Below, one piece after another: positions 44,715 through 53,281 of a stretch of DNA of 64,000 nucleotides. The stretch spans positions 1-64,000 of the forward strand of contig DCYB01000001.1 in NCBI GenBank assembly GCA_002331385.1, read 5' to 3'. The stretch's first letter is position 1. Each line of letters opens with the position of its first letter. The stretch is from Comamonadaceae bacterium UBA2121. GTDB taxonomy: Bacteria > Pseudomonadota > Gammaproteobacteria > Burkholderiales > Burkholderiaceae_C. The translations under genes and the position numbers were made by a program. The notes under the pieces were generated by a model, which saw only the letters and a program-made list of their open reading frames with translations, was not told the origin of the DNA and did not search any database.

Positions 44715-45637
44715 GCCCAGTCCGCCACCACCTGCCCCACGTCGGCCAACAACACATCGCGACCAGCCGCGTCAAGGCGCATGGCGCCGGTGAGATAGGC
44801 ACTCACCAGCATGGCTGGCATGCCAATGCCCGGCTGCACGAGCAGCACATCGTTCGCCGTGCCGTTATCGCCTGAGCCTGTCTTGCCGCCAATGCGCCAT
44901 TGGCCGGGCATGCCCGCACGCAAGCGCTTGTCGCCCGTGCGGCTGTCGTGTAGCCATTCGCGCAACATGCGCTGGCTTTGCGGCGTCAACGCGCCCTGGC
45001 GCTCGGTCAGCAGCGAGAGTGCCGTGCGCGACATCGCACGCGGCGTGGTCGTGTCGCGGGCATCGCCTGCAATGGCCGAGTTCAAATCGGTTTCATACCG
45101 ATCCAGCCGCGTGCGCATGTCGCCTTGCGTGCGCAGCCAACGGGTCAGGCCCGCAGGTCCATCCTGCAGGGTGAGCAACAGATTGGCGGCGGTGTTGTCG
45201 CTGACCTCGATGATGGCCTTGCACAGATCGTGCACCGTCATGCCCTCGGCATCGGCAAACTTTTCCGTGACGGGAGAATGCGCGACCAGTTGCTTCTTTT
45301 CATAGAGCAATGACTGCTCCAATGGAAACTCGCCAAGCTGCGTCAAATGCAGGATGCGCGCCGCCAGCAGCAGCTTGAACGTGCTGCACAGGGGAAAGGC
45401 CTCATCCTCGCGATAACCCAGCGTGCGCTCGCTGCCCGCCACTTGCACCGACAGCCCGAGCCGCCCACCCGAGCGCGCCTCCAGCAGCTTCAGCCGTTGC
45501 TGAAAGTTGTCGACCTTGGATGCCTTGGTTTCTTTGCTCCAACCGGTGAATTTTTGCACCGAACTGCATCCTGTCAGCGCCCATGAAGCACTTGCCAGAA
45601 TTCCTGCCGTCAACACCACGCGCCGTTGCTGTTCCAT
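44699..45637 (-). CDS. Class A beta-lactamase, predicted lipoprotein
   Basis: This 312-residue serine beta-lactamase hydrolyses beta-lactam rings. All class A elements are readable: the nucleophile motif CSTFK, SDN in IEVSDNTAANLLL, the Glu166 region RYETDLNSA and KTG in GGKTGSGDNGTANDV. Cys precedes the active Ser (position 69), but no Cys is seen at 238, so the carbapenemase disulfide is absent. The signal ends in lipobox ALTGC, which predicts lipid anchoring. The ATG at 45637 starts MEQQRRVVLTAG. The spectrum cannot be read, and it is probably the chromosomal species enzyme. Confidence 0.92.
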   Translation of the reverse strand: MEQQRRVVLTAGILASASWALTGCSSVQKFTGWSKETKASKVDNFQQRLKLLEARSGGRLGLSVQVAGSERTLGYREDEAFPLCSTFKLLLAARILHLTQLGEFPLEQSLLYEKKQLVAHSPVTEKFADAEGMTVHDLCKAIIEVSDNTAANLLLTLQDGPAGLTRWLRTQGDMRTRLDRYETDLNSAIAGDARDTTTPRAMSRTALSLLTERQGALTPQSQRMLREWLHDSRTGDKRLRAGMPGQWRIGGKTGSGDNGTANDVLLVQPGIGMPAMLVSAYLTGAMRLDAAGRDVLLADVGQVVADWAQSKG

Positions 45638-46304
45638 AACGTCCTTGTTCCTACTCTCGCTGATTCCACATCCGCACCCATCCGCCTTCGCCCCCAGGGC
45701 GCTGCGAACGAGTGCAAGGGCTTGAGGATACGCCGCTTTGAAAGCCCCGCCGCGTTGGCGTGACAGCGCACACATGGCGGGATGACCACCGTCAGCCGAG
45801 GCATTCCTCAAGGACCCCCTGCGCCAATCAGATTGACGCATGCTTGCGCGGACTCGGGCGGTCTACGGCGTTGAAAATCCTCGCCATAGCAATGGCTATC
45901 GCTGCGGTTTTCGTCTTGTATCCCATCCCGATCCGCACAAGCTGCTTGACGATCGATTCGCGCAGAGGGTCCTTAGCACTGCCTTCCGAATGCGCCACAG
46001 GGGAAGATTCTGAAAATAATCATGTTGGACAGCGCTCGGTATCGATTGAGCGAACTCCATATTGATCCTTAATCAAGCCTGTCATTTCAGAATTAAATTC
46101 GTATTTGTTTTTGAACGGATTTCATGCGAAATTTCAATCAACATTGAATTCCGCAAAAGAATAAAAACCGTCCAGTTGCCACCCTGATCGCATCACGCAT
46201 CGCAAGCATGAAACATGGCTTGTTCAGCCCGCGTGTGCCCGTGTGTTTCCGGTCGCTTTGCGTTCACGCTGTCTTCAGTGCCGTTCCTTCCAAGGAGAGC
46301 CAGC
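45638..46304. promoter_or_regulatory. 667-base region upstream of arcD with two palindromes
   Basis: The left part (to about 46020) shows no credible gene. The right part is AT-rich and promoter-like. TTGAT-CCTTA-ATCAA (46062-46076) resembles an FNR/ANR site but has 5 rather than 4 central bases. TTCAAT-CAAC-ATTGAA (46133-46148) is a perfect inverted repeat. ANR and ArgR both regulate arc genes in Pseudomonas, so these are candidate operators. Confidence 0.5.
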
Positions 46305-47738
46305 ATGGAGCACAACGGCGACAAGAAACTCGGTCTGCTTGCGCTGACAGGAATGGTGGTCGGTTCAATGATTGGCGCGGGCATCTTCTCGTTGCCGCGC
46401 ACCTTCGGAACCGCGACTGGCGTTGTAGGTGCCGGCATTGCCTGGACGATTGCAGGCACGGGCATGTTCATGCTGGCGCGCGTGTTCCAGACACTGGCCG
46501 AGCGCAAACCCGATCTGGATGCAGGCGTGTTCGCCTATGCCAAGGCGGGGTTTGGAGACTACGCCGGATTTCTCGCTGCGTTTGGCTACTGGATCGCCAC
46601 CTGCATCGGCAATGTGTCGTATTGGGTGCTGATCAAATCCACGCTCGGCGCGTTCATTCCGCTATTTGGTGACGGCAACACGATCCCTGCCATCCTCGTG
46701 GCGTCCGTCGGGATCTGGGCATTCCACTTCCTGATCCTGCATGGTGTGCAGCAAGCGGCAGCCATCAATGCAGTGGTGACGGTCGCCAAAATCGTCCCGC
46801 TGCTGCTCTCGGTGTTGCTGCTGATCACGGCTTTCGACCTGCACATTTTCAAGGCCAACTTCTGGGGCGGCGCGGGCGCAACGGCTACCCACGTCAGCTT
46901 GCCCGAGCAGGTGCGGCAGACCATGCTGGTCACGGTGTTCGTTTTTCTCGGTATCGAAGGCGCCAGCGTGTATTCGCGCTACGCGCGCAAGCGCTCCCAT
47001 GTGGGCGCAGCCACGCTGATCGGGTTTGCGCTGGTGCTGTGTCTGCTGGTGCTGATCACACTGCTGCCCTACGCGGTGTTGACGCAAGGCGAGATCGCGC
47101 AACTGCGCCAGCCGTCGCTGGCGGGTGTGCTGACCGCCGTGGTGGGCCGCTGGGGCGGATGGCTGGTGAGTCTCGGGCTGTTGATTTCGGTGCTGGGCGC
47201 TTATCTCGCATGGTCGCTGATCTGCGCGGAAGTGCTCTACACGGCGGCCAAGAACCACGACATGCCGCGCGCCTTCGGGCACAAGAACGCCAATGGCGTA
47301 CCGTCCGTTGCGCTGTGGGTTTCCAACGGCGTGGTGCAGTGCTTCGTCATCAGCACGTACTGGTCGCGCGACGCCTTCTCGCTGATGCTCAACCTCACCA
47401 GTTCCATGTCGCTCGTGCCGTATCTGCTGGTGGCCGCTTATGCGCTGGGCCTTGCACGCCGCGGCAGCGAAGATGCAGCGCACGTCACGCGCAATCGCGA
47501 TATCGCCATCGCGGGGCTGGCCTTGCTCTACACCGCGTTCATGGTGCTGGCGGGCGGCATGAAATACATGCTGCTCGCGGCCATGCTTTATGCACCGGGT
47601 ACGGCCTTGTATTTCTGGGCGCGCATCGAACGCGAGCAGCCGGTGTTCGCCGGTCGGGAGCGCATGATTTTCGTGGCGGCCTGTATGGCAGGCATGACCG
47701 CCATCGTCGCGCTGTTGGCGGGCTGGATGCGACTTTGA
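46305..47738 (+). CDS. arcD: Arginine/ornithine antiporter
   Basis: This 477-residue APC-family transporter has about 12-13 helices and exchanges external arginine for internal ornithine in the arginine deiminase pathway. The first helix carries LTGMVVGSMIGAGIFSLPRT, the substrate-binding glycine motif. ALAERKPDLDAGVFAYAKAG-like text (about 60-85) and FVFLGIEGASVYSRYARKRS are typical of the ArcD/BasT group. AAGGAGA precedes the ATG at 46305. arcA follows 77 bases downstream. Confidence 0.93.
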   Translation: MEHNGDKKLGLLALTGMVVGSMIGAGIFSLPRTFGTATGVVGAGIAWTIAGTGMFMLARVFQTLAERKPDLDAGVFAYAKAGFGDYAGFLAAFGYWIATCIGNVSYWVLIKSTLGAFIPLFGDGNTIPAILVASVGIWAFHFLILHGVQQAAAINAVVTVAKIVPLLLSVLLLITAFDLHIFKANFWGGAGATATHVSLPEQVRQTMLVTVFVFLGIEGASVYSRYARKRSHVGAATLIGFALVLCLLVLITLLPYAVLTQGEIAQLRQPSLAGVLTAVVGRWGGWLVSLGLLISVLGAYLAWSLICAEVLYTAAKNHDMPRAFGHKNANGVPSVALWVSNGVVQCFVISTYWSRDAFSLMLNLTSSMSLVPYLLVAAYALGLARRGSEDAAHVTRNRDIAIAGLALLYTAFMVLAGGMKYMLLAAMLYAPGTALYFWARIEREQPVFAGRERMIFVAACMAGMTAIVALLAGWMRL

Positions 47739-47815
47739 GCACCCATCCCTGACCGCCATGACCGCCACGGCGCAGCACTTTTCCCCTGTCCACACGATTC
47801 CTTCAGGAGCTTCAC

Positions 47816-49060
47816 ATGACCCATCACACCAATCCATTGGGTGTGCATTCCGAAGTCGGCACGCTGCGAACCGTCATGGTGTGTGCACCCGGGCGCGCCC
47901 ATGAACGGCTGACACCCTCCAACTGCGACGCCCTGCTGTTCGATGATGTGATGTGGGTGGACAACGCCCGGCGCGACCACTTTGATTTCATCACCAAGAT
48001 GCGCCAGCGCGGTGTGGACGTATTGGAGATGCACAACCTGCTGGCCGAAACCGTCGAACTTCAGGAAGCGCGCAACTGGATTCTCGACCAGCAGGTCACC
48101 GCCAACCAGATGGGCATCGGCCTGCTCAACGAAGTGCGCGATTTTCTGGACAAGCTGCCTTCCAGGGAACTCGCCGAAACGCTGATTGGCGGGCTCTCCA
48201 CGGAAGAATTCCCCGAGACCGTGGGCGGCAAACACCTCGCCCTGATCCGCGAGGCATCCGGCGTGACCGAGTACCTGCTGCCACCGCTACCAAACACGCT
48301 CTACACGCGCGACACCACCTGCTGGATCTACGGCGGCGCCACGCTCAATCCGCTGTATTGGCCCGCGCGGCACGAAGAAACCATTCTCACCACCGCCATC
48401 TATCGCTTTCATCCGCGTTTCGCAGGCAAGGTCACGGTGTGGTGGGGCGACCCGACACAGGACCACGGGCTGGCCACGCTCGAAGGCGGCGACGTCATGC
48501 CGATTGGCAACCGCACGGTGCTGGTCGGCATGAGCGAGCGCACCTCGCGCCAGGCCATCAGCCAGTTGGCGGCGGCCCTCTTTGCCAGGAACGCGGCCGA
48601 TCGCGTCATCGTGGCGGCCATGCCCAAGCTGCGTGCCGCCATGCACCTCGACACCGTCCTGACTTTTGCCGATCGCGACTGCGTGCTGATCTATCCGGAC
48701 ATCGTCAATCACATCCACACCTTCTCCTACTGGCCCGGAGAAAAGCCCGGCGAACTGCGCCTGTGCAGCGATGGCAGCGCGCTCGTGGAAGTGATCTCCA
48801 AAGCCCTGCGCCTGCAAAAGATGCGTGTCGTGGAGACCGGCGGCAACGCATACATGCGCGAACGCACACAATGGGACAGCGGCGCCAATCTGGTGTGCCT
48901 CTCGCCCGGTGTCGTGATGGCCTACGACCGCAACGTCTACACCAACACGCTGCTGCGCAAAGCCGGTATCGAGGTCATCACCATCACCGGCGCAGAACTG
49001 GGCCGGGGGCGCGGCGGCGGCCATTGCATGACCTGTCCGATCTCGCGCGATGCAGCATGA
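47816..49060 (+). CDS. arcA: Arginine deiminase
   Basis: This 414-residue enzyme converts arginine to citrulline and ammonia. The catalytic Cys is in RGGGHCMTCP near the C-terminus, with FTRDT-like text LYTRDTTCWIYGGATLN (Asp), EGGDVMPIG (Glu) and LDTVLTFAD (His-containing HLDTV). Length and order are normal. arcB (ornithine transcarbamoylase) and arcC (carbamate kinase) usually follow, but here a small secreted-protein gene does. The pathway must be completed from elsewhere, or the operon is reduced to arginine deimination. Confidence 0.96.
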   Translation: MTHHTNPLGVHSEVGTLRTVMVCAPGRAHERLTPSNCDALLFDDVMWVDNARRDHFDFITKMRQRGVDVLEMHNLLAETVELQEARNWILDQQVTANQMGIGLLNEVRDFLDKLPSRELAETLIGGLSTEEFPETVGGKHLALIREASGVTEYLLPPLPNTLYTRDTTCWIYGGATLNPLYWPARHEETILTTAIYRFHPRFAGKVTVWWGDPTQDHGLATLEGGDVMPIGNRTVLVGMSERTSRQAISQLAAALFARNAADRVIVAAMPKLRAAMHLDTVLTFADRDCVLIYPDIVNHIHTFSYWPGEKPGELRLCSDGSALVEVISKALRLQKMRVVETGGNAYMRERTQWDSGANLVCLSPGVVMAYDRNVYTNTLLRKAGIEVITITGAELGRGRGGGHCMTCPISRDAA

Positions 49061-49164
49061 AAGCGCGGATGCCCGAAGCGGCGCACCGCCACTTCCGGCG
49101 ACAACATGACGCTGTAATGCGTCAACGCAGAGCGTATCCGAGGCCGTTGCATTAGAAAGCCCGA

Positions 49165-49533
49165 ATGCGACTTTTTCCACTCCGCGTTGTGTTGGCACTC
49201 ATCGTTGGCAATGCCAGTGCCGCGCATGCGCCGCCCCCGGACCTGATCTATCTGGCGCCGGGAGCGCGCATGATGGTCGCCAACAAGATGATCCTGAAAG
49301 ACGGCTGGATTCCCGACCCGGCAAAAATCACCCGCACCTATCCGATGACCGGTGTCAGGAAACAGATCCACGACCGCGGCGTGACCGCCATCGAGGACTG
49401 CGCCTCGGAGTTCTCCACCTGCACCTTCAAGTACCGCAGACACAATGCCTGCCTGCACGTGTTTGCCAAGGGCGAATCCCTGCGACAGATGAAGATTTCC
49501 GCATGGGATAAAGACTGCGAGCCGGAGTCCTGA
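49165..49533 (+). CDS. Small secreted protein with four cysteines
   Basis: This 122-residue protein has a signal peptide (MRLFPLRVVLALIVGNASAAHA, cleavage near residue 22). Four cysteines in the mature part are spaced to form two disulfides (EDCASEFSTCTFKY, HNACLHVF, DKDCEPES). I do not recognise a family. The next gene on the opposite strand encodes DsbB, which would support disulfide formation in the periplasm. A CCCCGC-TG-GCGGGG hairpin follows the stop. Confidence 0.65.
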   Translation: MRLFPLRVVLALIVGNASAAHAPPPDLIYLAPGARMMVANKMILKDGWIPDPAKITRTYPMTGVRKQIHDRGVTAIEDCASEFSTCTFKYRRHNACLHVFAKGESLRQMKISAWDKDCEPES

Positions 49534-49594
49534 CGCCCCGCTGGCGGGGAGCATCACGACTGCGACTCGCGCAGGAAATCAGGGCAGCAAGATG

Positions 49595-50098
49595 TTAGCG
49601 ACGGCCGCCACGCGCCAGCGCCATCAGCAGCACGATGGCAAAGCCCACAAAGCAGATGAATGACCAGTTGGCAATGGAGCCGCCCAGAAAGCTCCAGTCC
49701 ACTGCCGTGCAATCGCCCGATCCACGGAAAATCATCGGAATGGCGCGGCTGATGGGGTAGTTTTCGATCATGCCGTAGAAGTCGCGGCCGCAGGTGGCAA
49801 ACTCTGGCGGATACCACTGCAGCCAGCTCTGGCGTGCGGCCACGAAAGCGCCAAATCCAGCGGCCAGCAAGGCCAGAAAGCTCCATGTCTTCCACCAGCC
49901 CGCATTGGCGCGCAAGGCACCCAGGCCGGTGAACACGCCCACCATGATCAAGGCATAGCGTTGCACGATACACATCGGGCATGGCTCCAGCCCCTGCCCG
50001 TATTGAAGGTACAGGCCAAAGCCGAGCATGGCGATGCACACGAGGCTGATGAGCCCCAGCACTTGGCGCGGAGCCTTCGAGATCCAGTTGAAAACCAC
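49595..50098 (-). CDS. dsbB: Disulfide bond formation protein B
   Basis: This 167-residue inner-membrane oxidoreductase reoxidises DsbA and passes electrons to quinone. It has four helices. The first periplasmic loop holds the redox pair CPMC (GLEPCPMCIVQRYAL, about residues 40-43). The second pair lies in the second loop (FATCGRDFYG and GSGDCTAVDWSF). The Arg after the CxxC (VQR) matches the quinone-site residue. Length is normal. Confidence 0.95.
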   Translation of the reverse strand: MVFNWISKAPRQVLGLISLVCIAMLGFGLYLQYGQGLEPCPMCIVQRYALIMVGVFTGLGALRANAGWWKTWSFLALLAAGFGAFVAARQSWLQWYPPEFATCGRDFYGMIENYPISRAIPMIFRGSGDCTAVDWSFLGGSIANWSFICFVGFAIVLLMALARGGRR

Positions 50099-50157
50099 TT
50101 TTTATTCCTTTGATAGCCAGCCTCCCCAGCCGGCTCACCCTTGGGATGGTACAGCGA

Positions 50158-51285
50158 TCAGATACCGGCAGCCTGGTCCAGAAACACCTTGGCGTGGCGT
50201 GGTGTCACCACCAGCGTCTCGCCTTCACGCAGCCCCTGGTCACGAAACTGCTGCGCCGGAATCTGCGCTTCGATCAGCGATTCCGAGGCCGTATTGTCCG
50301 CCGATTGGTTATCGGATTCGGGAATAAGTTCCAGGCGCGCAATCGGACCGACCACAATCGCACGCGACAACTGCGCCACGATACCGCGCGGACGGCCTTG
50401 CGCGTCGAGCGCCTGCCCCGGCGAATAACGCTCCACATCCAGATCGTGCGGACGCACGAAGGCGAAGGCCTTGGCCTCGTGCGCGCCACTGGCTTCGGCG
50501 CTGTCGATCTGCATGCCGTCGTCCAAATAGACACGGCCATCGCTGGCACGCCCCTTGAACAGATTCACGTCGCCCAGGAAGCCATACACGAACGGACTGG
50601 CCGGATTGTCCCAGACCTGCTGCGGCGTTCCTTCCTGCTCGATCTTGCCCTTGTTGATCACGACCACGCGATCGGCCACTTCCAGCGCCTCCTCCTGATC
50701 GTGCGTGACGAAGATCGAGGTGACATGCAGCTCATCGTGCAGGCGACGCAGCCAGCGACGCAGCTCTTTGCGCACCTTGGCGTCGAGTGCGCCGAAGGGT
50801 TCGTCGAGCAGCAGCACCTTGGGTTCCACCGCCAGCGCGCGAGCCAGGGCAATGCGCTGGCGCTGCCCGCCGGAGAGTTGCGACGGATAGCGATCGGCGA
50901 TCCAGTCCAGTTGCACGAGTTGGAGCAGGTTCATCACCTTCTCGCGAATCTGCGCCTCGCTGGGGCGCTCCTTGCGTGGCTTCACGCGCAGCCCGAAGGC
51001 GACGTTCTCGAACACCGTCATGTGACGGAACAGCGCGTAGTGCTGGAACACAAAGCCCACGTTGCGCTCACGCACATGCACGTCGGTCGTGTCCTCACCG
51101 CTGAAATGGATGGTGCCGACGTCGGCCGTCTCCAGCCCGGCGATGATGCGCAACAGCGTCGTCTTGCCGCAACCGGAGGGCCCGAGCAAGGCGATCAGTT
51201 CGCCCGACTGGATGTCCAGACTGACATCGCGCAGCGCCTGAAAATCTCCAAATTGCTTGCTGACGTTGCGAATTTCGATACTCAT
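50158..51285 (-). CDS. cysA: Sulfate/thiosulfate ABC transporter ATPase
   Basis: This 375-residue ATPase drives sulfate uptake with CysT and CysW. Walker A is LLGPSGCGKTTLLR, the signature is LSGGQRQRIALARAL and Walker B is VLLLDEPFGALDAKVR. The H-loop is FVTHDQEEALEVAD, and FVYGFLGDVNLFKG opens the C-terminal TOBE region, typical of CysA. The ATG at 51285 (MSIEIRNVSKQF) has AAGGAA upstream. It is the last gene of the sbp-cysTWA cluster, separated from cysW by 115 bases containing a hairpin. Confidence 0.95.
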   Translation of the reverse strand: MSIEIRNVSKQFGDFQALRDVSLDIQSGELIALLGPSGCGKTTLLRIIAGLETADVGTIHFSGEDTTDVHVRERNVGFVFQHYALFRHMTVFENVAFGLRVKPRKERPSEAQIREKVMNLLQLVQLDWIADRYPSQLSGGQRQRIALARALAVEPKVLLLDEPFGALDAKVRKELRRWLRRLHDELHVTSIFVTHDQEEALEVADRVVVINKGKIEQEGTPQQVWDNPASPFVYGFLGDVNLFKGRASDGRVYLDDGMQIDSAEASGAHEAKAFAFVRPHDLDVERYSPGQALDAQGRPRGIVAQLSRAIVVGPIARLELIPESDNQSADNTASESLIEAQIPAQQFRDQGLREGETLVVTPRHAKVFLDQAAGI

Positions 51286-51307
51286 TTCAATTCCTTGTCT
51301 ACCTGCA

Positions 51308-51335
51308 GGCTGGCACGCATGCATGCGTGCTAGCC
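51308..51335. repeat. Strong hairpin between cysW and cysA
   Basis: GGCT-G-GCACGCA-TGCA-TGCGTGC-T-AGCC folds into a stem of about 12 bp with one wobble and a 4-base loop. No T-run follows. It may protect or process the cysTW part of the message. Confidence 0.6.
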
Positions 51336-51400
51336 CGACATCTTGCTTCCTGTGCCGATGCGTGGGAGCGGGAACACCGCCACCCCTTTGAGCACTGACT

Positions 51401-52306
51401 TCACGTCGCTGGCGTGGGCCTTTCCGGCGGCATGGCGGCTGCGGCTTTGAGTTGCTGCTCGGCCTTCCATTCCGCCACGCTTTTGATGACCAGCGTCACC
51501 AATGCCAGCAGTGCCAGCAGCGACGCCGCCGCGAACGCCGCGACCGATTGGTATTCGTTGTAGAGAATCTCCACATGCAGCGGAATCGTGTTGGTCTGGC
51601 CACGGATGTGCCCCGACACCACGGAGACGGCACCAAACTCGCCCATTGCCCGCGCGTTACACAGGATCACGCCGTACAGCAGGCCCCATTTGATGTTGGG
51701 CAGCGTCACGTGCCAGAAGGTCTGCCAGCCGCTGGCACCCAGCACGATGGCCGCCTGCTCTTCATCGTTGCCCTGCGCCTGCATCAACGGGATCAGCTCG
51801 CGTGCGATGAACGGAAAGGTCACGAACACCGTGGCCAGCACAATGCCCGGCACGGCGAAGATGATTTTGATGTCGTGCGCTGCCAGCCAGGGACCGAGCC
51901 AGCCCTGCGCGCCAAACACCAGCACGTACATCAGGCCCGCCACCACCGGCGAGATGGAAAACGGCAGATCGATCAGCGTGATCAGGAACGCCTTGCCCTT
52001 GAAATCGAACTTGGCAATGCACCACGCGGCAGCCACACCGAACACGAGGTTCAGCGGCACGGCGATCGCGGCGGTGATCAGCGTGAGCTTGATGGCAGAC
52101 CACGCATCCGGTTCGCGCAGGCCCGCCAGATAGGCGTCAGCGCCTTTGCGCAGCGTCTCGGCAAACACGGCGGCCAGAGGCAGCACGAGAAACAGCAGCA
52201 GAAACACCAGCGCGATGCCGATCAGCGTCCACTTCACCCATGGGGCCTCGGTGGTGCCAGCCTTGGCGCGGCGCAGGTCGCGGGTTGAGGCAGTCGACGC
52301 GCTCAT
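51401..52306 (-). CDS. cysW: Sulfate/thiosulfate ABC transporter permease W
   Basis: This 301-residue inner-membrane permease has about six helices. The coupling motif for CysA is GASGWQTFWHVTLPNIKWGL, and NARAMGEFGAVSVVSGHIRG is a CysW hallmark. AGGAG precedes the ATG at 52306, which overlaps the cysT stop by 4 bases. An earlier in-frame ATG at 52336 lies inside cysT and is less likely. Confidence 0.95.
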   Translation of the reverse strand: MSASTASTRDLRRAKAGTTEAPWVKWTLIGIALVFLLLFLVLPLAAVFAETLRKGADAYLAGLREPDAWSAIKLTLITAAIAVPLNLVFGVAAAWCIAKFDFKGKAFLITLIDLPFSISPVVAGLMYVLVFGAQGWLGPWLAAHDIKIIFAVPGIVLATVFVTFPFIARELIPLMQAQGNDEEQAAIVLGASGWQTFWHVTLPNIKWGLLYGVILCNARAMGEFGAVSVVSGHIRGQTNTIPLHVEILYNEYQSVAAFAAASLLALLALVTLVIKSVAEWKAEQQLKAAAAMPPERPTPAT

Positions 52307-53181
52307 AGTGGGGCTCCTGCGCGCTTGCGCTGCCATGCCTGCAAGGCGTTGATCACCAGCAGCATCACGAACGAGAAGAACAACATGGTCACGGCCACGG
52401 CGGTGGCGCCCGCGTAGTCGTACTGTTCGAGCTTGCCGATGATCACCAACGGCGTGATTTCAGACACCATGGGCATGTTGCCGGCGATGAAGATGACCGA
52501 TCCATATTCCCCGATGGCACGCGCAAACGCCATGGCAAAGCCGGTGAGCAGCGCGGGGGTGATGCCCGGCAGGATCACTTTGTAGAAAATCTGCCAGCGT
52601 GTTGCGCCGAGACTGGTGGCGGCCTCTTCCAGTTCTTTCTCAGAGTCTTCCAGCACCGGCTGCACCGTGCGCACGACGAATGGCAGACCGATGAAGATCA
52701 GCGCGATCACCACACCGTTGCGGTTGAACGCCAACTGGATGCCGAGCGGCTCCAGATACTGGCCGATCCAGCCGTTGCCCGCGAGCAGTGCCGTAAGCGA
52801 AATACCAGCAACAGCGGTCGGAAGCGCAAACGGCAGATCCACCAGCGCATCGACGATCTTCTTGCCGGGAAACTGGTAGCGCACCAGCACCCAGGCCACC
52901 AGCAGACCGAACACGAGGTTCACACAGGCGGCAATGAACGATGCGCCGAACGTCAGGCGATAGGACGCCATCACGCGCGGCGCGGTAACGGCCTCCCAGA
53001 ACTGCGGCCAGGTCAGCGTGAAGGACTTGAACACCAACGCCGACAACGGGATCAGCACGATGATGCTGAGATAAAAAAGCGTATAGCCCAGCGTAAGCCC
53101 GAATCCGGGCAGCACGCGCTTGGGCCCGCGCCGGGCGGCAGAACGCCCCTCCGGCTGCGCAGCAAGCACTGCAGCGGTCAT
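52303..53181 (-). CDS. cysT: Sulfate/thiosulfate ABC transporter permease T
   Basis: This 292-residue partner permease (also called CysU) has six helices. The coupling loop is SLGATRWQIFYKVILPGITP and the following ARAIGEYGSVIFIAGNMP is typical. LVDLPFALPTAVAGISLTAL lies mid-protein. The short basic N-terminus precedes the first helix at about residue 28. It follows sbp across a 100-base gap that contains an intrinsic terminator. Confidence 0.95.
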   Translation of the reverse strand: MTAAVLAAQPEGRSAARRGPKRVLPGFGLTLGYTLFYLSIIVLIPLSALVFKSFTLTWPQFWEAVTAPRVMASYRLTFGASFIAACVNLVFGLLVAWVLVRYQFPGKKIVDALVDLPFALPTAVAGISLTALLAGNGWIGQYLEPLGIQLAFNRNGVVIALIFIGLPFVVRTVQPVLEDSEKELEEAATSLGATRWQIFYKVILPGITPALLTGFAMAFARAIGEYGSVIFIAGNMPMVSEITPLVIIGKLEQYDYAGATAVAVTMLFFSFVMLLVINALQAWQRKRAGAPL

Positions 53182-53205
53182 TTCAACGAATCCAGAAATT
53201 GAGTC

Positions 53206-53272
53206 TCAAAAAAACGCTGGCCTGCAATGCGTTCCCCTTCACCCCCAAGGCGACAGGAACGCACGGCAGGCC
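53206..53272 (-). terminator. Terminator/attenuator between sbp and cysTWA
   Basis: On the minus strand, GGCCTGC-CGT-GCGTTCC pairs with GGAACGC-ATT-GCAGGCC (two perfect 7-bp stems separated by a symmetric internal loop), followed by AGCG and seven Ts. It lies past the sbp stop and ahead of cysT, so part of the transcription should stop after the abundant receptor gene. Confidence 0.85.
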
Positions 53273-53281
53273 GCGCGTGGA

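Noticed and set aside
45760..46065. 101-codon frame with a short hydrophobic stretch upstream of arcD
   Set aside because: No ribosome binding site, and the hydrophobic part is brief and flanked by unrelated composition. It more likely lies in non-coding promoter DNA.
46062..46076. Exact FNR/ANR box
   Set aside because: The central spacer is 5 bases where the consensus has 4, so it is listed only as a candidate operator.
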